A stretch of DNA of 24,331 nucleotides from an uncultured Collinsella sp. (GTDB lineage: Bacteria > Actinomycetota > Coriobacteriia > Coriobacteriales > Coriobacteriaceae): positions 1 through 24,331 of the forward strand of contig CAKURW010000025.1 in the NCBI GenBank assembly GCA_934675795.1, written 5' to 3'. Positions 15,290 through 20,945 of this stretch are shown here, piece by piece (the first letter of the stretch is position 1; every line of letters begins with the position of its first letter). The notes beneath the pieces were generated by a model, which did no database searches, was not told where the DNA came from, and saw only the letters and a program-made list of their open reading frames with translations. The translations under genes were made by a program, and so were the position numbers.

Positions 15290-16120
15290 TTAATACTGCC
15301 ACATATGGTTAACGGGGCCGGAGCCTTTGCCCATGTCGAAACCTGCAGCGAGGGCGCCTGTTAGGTAGGCTTTGCCGGCATTGATGGCGTCGGCGAGGTC
15401 CATGTCCTGTGCCAGCGCACAGGCGATAGCGGACGAGAGTGTGCAGCCAGTGCCGTGCGTATTGCTGGTCTCGATGCGCTTGTGGCGGAACCACGTGGTG
15501 AGCGGATCACCCAGGTGGTTTCCTTCGTCATCGAGCGGCGCGGGCTCGGCCAACACATCGTTGGCCTCATTGACAAAATGCCCGCCCTTAACGAGGGCCG
15601 CGCATCCAAAGCGGCGGGTGAGAAGCATAGCGGCATTTTGCTGCGTGCGCTCGGAATCGACCTCATAGTCGAGCAGCGCCATGGCCTCAGGAATGTTGGG
15701 CGTGATAACCGTCGCCAACGGGAATAGGCGGCGGGTGAGTGCTTCGGAGGCATCCTCGACAATGAGTCGAGCGCCCGAGGTGGCGACCATGACGGGATCG
15801 ACCACGATGTTCTGCGCGTCCCAAGCGCTCAAGCGGTCGGCGATGACCTCGATAATCTCGGCAGAGGAAACCATGCCAATCTTGACGGCGCTCGGGCGGA
15901 TGTCGTCAAAGACCGCATCGATTTGCGCGGCGACGATATCGGGGGAGATTTCCTGGACCGCTGTGACGCCCAGCGTGTTTTGCGCCGTGATAGCGGTAAT
16001 GGCCGTCTCGGCATACAGGCGATGTGCCGTGATGGTCTTGATGTCGGCCTGAATGCCGGCGCCACCGCTGGAATCAGATCCTGCGATGGACAGAACGGCA
16101 GGTACCCTACTACGATCCAT
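15290..16120 (-). CDS. thiD: Hydroxymethylpyrimidine/phosphomethylpyrimidine kinase ThiD
   Basis: 276 aa ribokinase-fold kinase. It phosphorylates HMP and HMP-P to HMP-PP, the pyrimidine half of thiamine. The N-terminal signature SIAGSDSSGGAGIQADIKT is intact, then AVKIGMV, VVDPVMVATSG, ITPNIPEA, LVKGGH, and the anion-hole and catalytic Asp-equivalent region THGTGCTLSSAIA (the base is Cys, as usual in ThiD). AAGGGAG lies 5 nt before the ATG at 16120. It follows thiC on the same strand with a 181-nt gap that contains a hairpin and a TATAAT, so it may have its own promoter. No riboswitch of its own is seen. Confidence 0.95.
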   Translation of the reverse strand: MDRSRVPAVLSIAGSDSSGGAGIQADIKTITAHRLYAETAITAITAQNTLGVTAVQEISPDIVAAQIDAVFDDIRPSAVKIGMVSSAEIIEVIADRLSAWDAQNIVVDPVMVATSGARLIVEDASEALTRRLFPLATVITPNIPEAMALLDYEVDSERTQQNAAMLLTRRFGCAALVKGGHFVNEANDVLAEPAPLDDEGNHLGDPLTTWFRHKRIETSNTHGTGCTLSSAIACALAQDMDLADAINAGKAYLTGALAAGFDMGKGSGPVNHMWQY

Positions 16121-16166
16121 GTTCGCTCCCTTGTTCGGTCGGATTCAAATGGGTCTTTAAGCCAGC

Positions 16167-16172
16167 ATTATA
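16167..16172 (-). promoter_or_regulatory. Candidate -10 box for thiD
   Basis: A perfect TATAAT on the minus strand, 47 nt before thiD and directly after the thiC hairpin. No good -35 is seen because that region is the GC stem. Confidence 0.45.
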
Positions 16173-16177
16173 AAGAT

Positions 16178-16207
16178 GCCCGGGCCGACTCTATGTCGAA
16201 CCCGGGC
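16178..16207 (-). terminator. Hairpin after thiC
   Basis: GCCCGGG and CCCGGGC arms (16201-16207 with 16178-16184) with inner GTCG/CGAC pairs; the minus strand continues ATCTTTAT. It is a terminator or attenuating hairpin between thiC and thiD; the T-tract is weak. Confidence 0.6.
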
Positions 16208-16301
16208 GGGCGATGCAATCTTTACGCAAATGAAAGCAAATGTTCACACGTCAACAATTGACGGGCGCCAACTCGCTTCTAAAGCGATCGCAGCGAGGGA
16301 C

Positions 16302-17636
16302 CTAGTCCTCCATACCGAGATCGATCGTCGTGCCCTCGAACACCTTGTTGACAGTGCGGACGGCGCACATCTTGCCGCACATGGTGCAGGTGCCTTCGGT
16401 GGCAGCGGGGGACTCCTCGTAGCGCTTCTTGCCGGTGACCGGATCGAGAGCGCATTTCCACATGGCGTCCCAATCGAGCTTGCGGCGCGCCTGGCCCATC
16501 TTGTCGTCCAGATCGCGGGCGTGCGGCACCTTCTTGGCGATGTCGGCGGCATGCGCGGCGATCTTGGTTGCCATGAGGCCATCGAGCACGTCCTGGGCGT
16601 TAGGCAGGCACAGGTGCTCGGCGGGCGTCACGTAGCACAGGAAATCGGCGCCGGAGCTCGCGGAGATGGCGCCACCGATGGCGGCGGTGATGTGGTCATA
16701 GCCCACACCGATATCGGTCACCAGCGGTCCGAGTACATAGAACGGGGCGTTGTGGCACAGGCGCTTCTGCAGTTTCATGTTGGCAGCGATTTCGTCGAGC
16801 GCCATGTGGCCCGGACCCTCGACCATGACCTGGACGCCCGCGGCCCAGGCGCGCTTGCACAGCTTGCCCAGCTCGATCATCTCGGCGGTCTCGGTGGCAT
16901 CGTTGGAGTCGTAGAGGCAGCCCGGGCGGCAGGAGTCGCCGAGTGAGATGGTCACGTCATACTCGTGACAGATCTCGAGCACCTCGTCGTAGAACTCATA
17001 GAACGGGTTCTCGTTGCCGGTGACTTCCATCCAGCCAAACAGCAGCGAGCCGCCGCGGCTGACGATGTTCATCAGGCGGCCGGTCTCCTTAAAGGTCTTG
17101 ATGACCGACTTGTTGATGCCGCAGTGGATGGTCATAAAGTCTACGCCGTCCTCGGCATGCGCGCGTACGACCTCGAGCAGATCGTCCTTGGTCAGCTTGA
17201 CCAGCGGCTTTTCCATGTAGCCGATGGCGTCGTACATGGGAACGGTGCCCACCATGAGCGGCGTCTCGTCGATGAGCTGCTGGCGGAACTGGCGCGTCTT
17301 GCCCGAGTTGGAGAGGTCCATGATGGCGTCGGCGCCAAACTCCTCAGCGATCTTGACTTTCTTCCACTCCTCGGCGGCATCGGCCTTATCGCCCGAGATG
17401 CCCAGGTTAACGTTGACCTTGGTGGACAGGCCTTCGCCGACGCCAAAGGCGCGCATGCCCTTTTTGATATGCACGATGTTGGCTGGAATGGCGATGCGGC
17501 CGTCGGCCACGCGCTCGCGGATGTACTCGGGGTCGCGATGCTCGCGCTCGGCAACCTCCTTCATCTGCGGCGTGATCTGCCCGGCCCGGGCGAAGTCGAT
17601 TTGCGTGACGAGCTTGGGCTCGGTCTGTGTGCTCAT
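16302..17636 (-). CDS. thiC: Phosphomethylpyrimidine synthase ThiC
   Basis: 444 aa, the short form typical of anaerobes that lacks the N-terminal extension of the Escherichia coli enzyme. It is a radical-SAM enzyme that converts aminoimidazole ribotide into HMP-P. Seen are IPANIVH, GADAIMDLSNSG, MTIHCGIN, RGGSLL, SLGDSCRPGCL, VEGPGHM, APFYVLGPLVTDI, GGAISASSGADFLCYVTPAEHL, and the C-terminal cluster motif CTMCGKMC. That motif is CX2CX3C rather than the commonly cited CX2CX4C. The ATG at 17636 is preceded 9 nt upstream by GGGAG, which belongs to the TPP riboswitch 3' end. An in-frame ATG at 17660 is rejected because it lies in the riboswitch. Confidence 0.96.
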   Translation of the reverse strand: MSTQTEPKLVTQIDFARAGQITPQMKEVAEREHRDPEYIRERVADGRIAIPANIVHIKKGMRAFGVGEGLSTKVNVNLGISGDKADAAEEWKKVKIAEEFGADAIMDLSNSGKTRQFRQQLIDETPLMVGTVPMYDAIGYMEKPLVKLTKDDLLEVVRAHAEDGVDFMTIHCGINKSVIKTFKETGRLMNIVSRGGSLLFGWMEVTGNENPFYEFYDEVLEICHEYDVTISLGDSCRPGCLYDSNDATETAEMIELGKLCKRAWAAGVQVMVEGPGHMALDEIAANMKLQKRLCHNAPFYVLGPLVTDIGVGYDHITAAIGGAISASSGADFLCYVTPAEHLCLPNAQDVLDGLMATKIAAHAADIAKKVPHARDLDDKMGQARRKLDWDAMWKCALDPVTGKKRYEESPAATEGTCTMCGKMCAVRTVNKVFEGTTIDLGMED

Positions 17637-17644
17637 TGGCACGG

Positions 17645-17740
17645 CTCCCTTCGTTGGCATTACCCATATCAGGTTTGCGGGTCAGGGCGGGCGCGCCCAG
17701 TCTCAGCCTGCCGTCTTGTCCTGCAAGCTCCCCGTTTATG
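17645..17740 (-). promoter_or_regulatory. TPP riboswitch (THI element)
   Basis: Read on the minus strand, the conserved blocks appear in order: CGGGGAGC at the 5' side, CTGAGA, then GACCC, ACCTGAT, GG-AAT-CC, and the final CGAAGGGAG. The last block is also the thiC SD (17646-17653), so ligand-bound P1 would hide the SD. I infer translational repression of thiC by TPP. Confidence 0.95.
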
Positions 17741-17751
17741 TAATGGGCTCA

Positions 17752-17757
17752 AGTATA
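17752..17757 (-). promoter_or_regulatory. Candidate -10 box for thiC
   Basis: TATACT on the minus strand; transcription would begin just before the 5' end of the riboswitch. The -35 is weak. Confidence 0.5.
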
Positions 17758-17807
17758 GCTCGAATGGGTACGATTGGCCTAACGAGCGTGCCTGTGGGGA
17801 GGCGAAC

Positions 17808-18329
17808 ATGGAAGACAAGCATCTATATCGAGAGACGCAATGGGATGTGTCGGCCGAGGAAAGCCGTGCGCACCATGGCCTTGTCGCGATTGGTTTTGCG
17901 GTGCTTGCCGTGCTGGTGATTGCCTTTTGTATCTGGACGTTTGGCGGTCGCGGCGGCGCTGCATGGGAGTTCGAGGCTGATGATAGCCTACCGATTATGA
18001 CGGTGAGGAGTACTGGCGGTAATGCCAATACGCTTGCCGTTCCGGGCGATTATTGGTACCCGCGCGATGAGTTTGTGCAGTTGCAGCTGAGTGGTGGGTC
18101 CATTCCGGGTGAAGAAATCGAACGCGTGACGTTTGACGCGGCGCTCAAAACGCTCACGGTGAAGCTCAAAGATCAAGGAGATGTACCCACGACCATGGAT
18201 ATCGCCCTGACGGAATGGCGTCTGGAGCCTCCGACGGGCGTCAAAGTGTCCGAGGTGGAGCACGTTAAGGTCGTCTATCAGGATGGCTCGACAAACGAGA
18301 TTGCCAAGGCCGACGGCCTGGCAGAATAG
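17808..18329 (+). CDS. Membrane-anchored hypothetical protein
   Basis: 173 aa, not recognised. A polar N-terminus of about 24 residues (MEDKHLYRETQWDVSAEESR) precedes one membrane segment, LVAIGFAVLAVLVIAFCIWTF. The remaining 125 residues are extracellular by the positive-inside rule and look beta-rich, with VTFDAALKTLTVKLKDQG and VEHVKVVYQDGSTNEIAK. GGGGAGG (17796-17802) fixes the ATG at 17808. The frame stays open much further upstream but that part is antisense to thiC and the riboswitch. It is transcribed divergently from thiC. Confidence 0.8.
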   Translation: MEDKHLYRETQWDVSAEESRAHHGLVAIGFAVLAVLVIAFCIWTFGGRGGAAWEFEADDSLPIMTVRSTGGNANTLAVPGDYWYPRDEFVQLQLSGGSIPGEEIERVTFDAALKTLTVKLKDQGDVPTTMDIALTEWRLEPPTGVKVSEVEHVKVVYQDGSTNEIAKADGLAE

Positions 18330-18353
18330 ACGCGCCGCCTGGACAACCCCTTC

Positions 18354-18423
18354 AAAAAAGTTGCGGTGGAATAGGTCCTGTTTTGCCTGTTAAAAGGCTT
18401 ATTCAGGAACTATTTCACCGCAA
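18354..18423 (-). terminator. Palindromic terminator, family B copy 1 (after yaaA)
   Basis: Arms 18361-18374 and 18410-18423 pair over 14 bp (one G-U). The 35-nt loop has an inner GCCT/AGGC stem. On the minus strand the stem is followed by G/C and TTTTTT (18359-18354), so it terminates yaaA. Another copy lies at 19298-19367. Confidence 0.82.
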
Positions 18424-18470
18424 GTTATAAAAGGCTGGTGGGGCTGGCGTGGCTTTTGGTGACGGTGGAC

Positions 18471-19280
18471 TCAGAGGGCCTGCTCGTTCAGGAAGACCAA
18501 GGTGTTTTTGTTTGAAAGCTCTGGGGTGTATCGGTAGCCGATGTTGAACTCGGTAAGACCGGCGTCGTCCTCGAGCTTGTTTTCTGCCATCCAGCGCACC
18601 ATGGAGCCGCGCGCCTTTTTGCTGGCGGTCGAGCGCTGGATGGGCTTGCCGTTGCGGACACCTTCGCCAAAGAGACAAGTGACGGTTGTGGCGTCGCCTG
18701 CGAGATGGGGTAGAACGGCCTTGGCGTACTCCGCGCTGGCAAGGTTGACGACCGTGGTGTTGGAGCCGGTCGGCGCAATGGCGCATGCAAGTTTGTCGCC
18801 CCAAAACGTATAGAGATCGCGAGCGCCGTCGACGGCGAGCTTGGCTCCCATTTCGAGCCGATAGGGCTCAACGCCATGGAAAGGCCGCACGCATCCGTAC
18901 AATCCGGAGAGGATCCAGAGATGGTTTTGCAGCCAGTCGAGCTGTGCAGCATCCATGACCTCGGGCGCCATGCTTTGGTATTGGATGCCGTGGTAGGACA
19001 TGACGGCGGGGGAGATTCGGCGCGCGAGATCGGGATCGGCGAGGTCGGCATCGCTCAGGACGGGCATAAATTCGTGAAGCGTATCCAGGCACGTTGTAAG
19101 CAGCCTGTCGCTCACGTTCCAAAGGGCCTGAAGACCTGCCGCGCCATCCTCGCGTTCGATGCCTAGCAGTGCCTGATGGAGCCGGGCCGTCTGATGTGCA
19201 AAAGGCGGTATGCCCAAAACGTCAAAGGCATCTTGAGCTGTCCGCATCTGTTTGGCGGGCGAAATGACGACCTGTAGCAC
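18471..19280 (-). CDS. yaaA: YaaA family peroxide-stress protein
   Basis: 269 aa (UPF0246/DUF328). YaaA limits free iron and oxidative DNA damage in Escherichia coli. Seen: N-terminal VVISPAKQM, AVMSYHGIQYQSM, LWILSGLYGCVRPF, PYRLEMGAKL, LYTFWGDKL, VNLASAEYAKAV and the terminal FNIGYRYTPELSN. The start is GTG at 19280 with AAGGAGG 5 nt upstream. Only 5 nt separate that SD from the T-run of the family B hairpin at 19298-19367, so the message must begin upstream of or inside the hairpin. Both ends of the gene carry the same element. Confidence 0.92.
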   Translation of the reverse strand: MLQVVISPAKQMRTAQDAFDVLGIPPFAHQTARLHQALLGIEREDGAAGLQALWNVSDRLLTTCLDTLHEFMPVLSDADLADPDLARRISPAVMSYHGIQYQSMAPEVMDAAQLDWLQNHLWILSGLYGCVRPFHGVEPYRLEMGAKLAVDGARDLYTFWGDKLACAIAPTGSNTTVVNLASAEYAKAVLPHLAGDATTVTCLFGEGVRNGKPIQRSTASKKARGSMVRWMAENKLEDDAGLTEFNIGYRYTPELSNKNTLVFLNEQAL

Positions 19281-19297
19281 GGAATCCTCCTTCCGCT

Positions 19298-19367
19298 AAA
19301 AAAGTTGCGGTGAAGTACAGACCGCTTTCCCCGTTGGAAGCCCTGATGAATCCGTATTTCACCGCAA
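19298..19367 (-). terminator. Palindromic terminator, family B copy 2 (between aminopeptidase gene and yaaA)
   Basis: Arms 19305-19318 and 19354-19367 pair over 14 bp (one G-U), again with a 35-nt loop. The loop sequence differs from copy 1 but keeps an inner stem. The minus strand ends in TTTTTT (19303-19298), so it can terminate the aminopeptidase transcript. Confidence 0.82.
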
Positions 19368-19381
19368 GTTACAAGGGTTGG

Positions 19382-20779
19382 TTAGGCGCGCTCGAGGAAG
19401 GCCTTGTAGCCGCGGTAGGCCTCGTAGATGTCGGCCTTGTTGGCGACCTCCCACAGGGCGTGCATGGACAGAACGGCAACGCCGGAGTCGATGACGTTCA
19501 TGCCGTACTTGGCCATGATGTAGGCGATGGTGCCGCCACCGCCCGCGTTGACGCGGCCGAGCTCGCAGGTCTGGAAGTCCACGCCGGCCTCGTCCATGAT
19601 GTCGCGGACGAAGGCCACGTACTCGGCATCGGCGTCGTTGGAACCGCCCTTGCCGCGGCTGCCCGTGTATTTGTTAAAGCACAGGCCGCGACCCATAAAG
19701 GCGGCGTTTTTGGTCTCGAACTTGCCGGCATAGCCCGGGTCGAAGCCGGCGGACACGTCGGAGGAGAGCATGCGGCTGCGGGCGAGTGCGCGGCGCAGGG
19801 CCAGCGGGCTGTCCTCGCCGGCGAGCGTCATGATCTCGGCGACGGTGTTCTCGAAGAAGCGACTCGTCATGCCGGTGGCACCCACGGAACCGATCTCCTC
19901 CTTGTCGACGATGAGCGTGATGCTCGTGCGCTCCACGTTGGTGACGTTGATCTGGGCGAGCATGGACGGGTAGGCGCAGACGCGGTCGTCGTGGCCATAG
20001 CCCAAAATCATGGAGCGGTCGAGGCCCATGTCGCGGGCGGGGCCGGCGGGCACGACCTCGATCTCGGCGGAGAGGAAGTCCTCCTCCTCGACGTCGTACT
20101 GCTCCTTGAGGATGTCCAGGAACATCTGCTTGACGGGCTCCTTGGGGGCGTCCTTGTCGTCCTCATCGAACTTGACGGGACGGCCGCCCACGATCACGTC
20201 GAGGATCTCGGCGTCGACGGCGTCCTTGGCGGGCTTGGCCATCTGCTCGCTCGAGAGGTGGATCAGCAGGTCGGAGATGGTAAAGACCGGGTCGTCGGCC
20301 TTGTCGCCGATATTGATGTCGACGGTGGTGCCGTCCTTTTTGCAGATGACGCCCACGAGTGCGAGCGGGGAGGCCACCCAGTGGTAGCTCTTGACGCCGC
20401 CGTAGTAGTGCGTGTCGAGGTAGGCCATGTCGCCGGCCTCGAAGGCGGGATTCTGCTTAAGGTCCAGGCGCGGCGAGTCCACGTGAGCACCCAGGATGTT
20501 AAAGCCCTGCTCGAGCGGGACGGTGCCCAGGTTGACGAGCATGAGGTCTTTGCCGTGATTGGCGGCGTACACCTTGTCGCCGGCCTTGAGCGTGCGGCCC
20601 TCGGCAATCACGGTCTCCAAGTCGACGTAGCCCGCCTCCTCGGCCATCTTGATGCCGGTCTTGACGCACAGGCGCTCGGTCTTATTCTCGCTCAAAAACT
20701 GCTTATAGCCGCGGCAAAGCTCCTCGAGTTCCTCGACTTGCTGTGGCGTGTACTTTTTCCATGCGCAGGGACGCTCCAT
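19382..20779 (-). CDS. apeA: M18 family aminopeptidase (aminopeptidase 1)
   Basis: 465 aa, the length of bacterial M18 aminopeptidase 1. It is a cytosolic dizinc exopeptidase forming large tetrahedral complexes. Metal and catalytic motifs are visible: LGAHVDSPRLDLK (His-Val-Asp) near residue 95, the DKEEIGSVGATGM acids near 290, DDRVCAYPSM, and DVSAGFDPGY near 345; an Ala/Gly-rich GRVNAGGGGT follows. AAAGGAG lies 8 nt before the ATG at 20779. A longer frame to 20995 would overlap the polA start and is rejected. Its promoter is probably TGATACGAT, which lies inside a palindrome. Confidence 0.92.
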   Translation of the reverse strand: MERPCAWKKYTPQQVEELEELCRGYKQFLSENKTERLCVKTGIKMAEEAGYVDLETVIAEGRTLKAGDKVYAANHGKDLMLVNLGTVPLEQGFNILGAHVDSPRLDLKQNPAFEAGDMAYLDTHYYGGVKSYHWVASPLALVGVICKKDGTTVDINIGDKADDPVFTISDLLIHLSSEQMAKPAKDAVDAEILDVIVGGRPVKFDEDDKDAPKEPVKQMFLDILKEQYDVEEEDFLSAEIEVVPAGPARDMGLDRSMILGYGHDDRVCAYPSMLAQINVTNVERTSITLIVDKEEIGSVGATGMTSRFFENTVAEIMTLAGEDSPLALRRALARSRMLSSDVSAGFDPGYAGKFETKNAAFMGRGLCFNKYTGSRGKGGSNDADAEYVAFVRDIMDEAGVDFQTCELGRVNAGGGGTIAYIMAKYGMNVIDSGVAVLSMHALWEVANKADIYEAYRGYKAFLERA

Positions 20780-20819
20780 GACGCAGGCTCCTTTCGGATC
20801 GATCGTGCTGGTTGATGTA

Positions 20820-20852
20820 CCGTGAGCCATCGTATCACGCGCGGGCTCACGG
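20820..20852. promoter_or_regulatory. Inverted repeat around the aminopeptidase -10
   Basis: CCGTGAGCC (20820-20828) and GGCTCACGG (20844-20852) are perfect 9-bp arms separated by 15 nt. The spacer holds, on the minus strand, TGATACGAT (extended -10, core 20830-20835). This is the layout of an operator over a promoter, between divergent genes. Confidence 0.5.
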
Positions 20853-20897
20853 TGGCGGGGGAGCTTGATGTGAGGTGGCCGCGGGGCGGGGAGCGTG

Positions 20898-20903
20898 TAA
20901 ACT
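20898..20903 (+). promoter_or_regulatory. Candidate -10 box for polA
   Basis: TAAACT, 43 nt before the start codon; no clear -35. Confidence 0.35.
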
Positions 20904-20945
20904 GGAGTGAGCAAACCGTGCCCAGCCCAAAGCGAGGTATTTAAT

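Noticed and set aside
16965..17807. Long in-frame extension before the membrane hypothetical at 17808.
   Set aside because: It is antisense to thiC and the TPP riboswitch. The strong SD at 17796-17802 places the start at 17808.
19310..20815. 501-codon open frame on the plus strand.
   Set aside because: It is antisense to the M18 aminopeptidase gene over its whole length. Its Gly/Val/His/Leu-rich composition is what GC-biased third positions give on the opposite strand, and it has no family motif.
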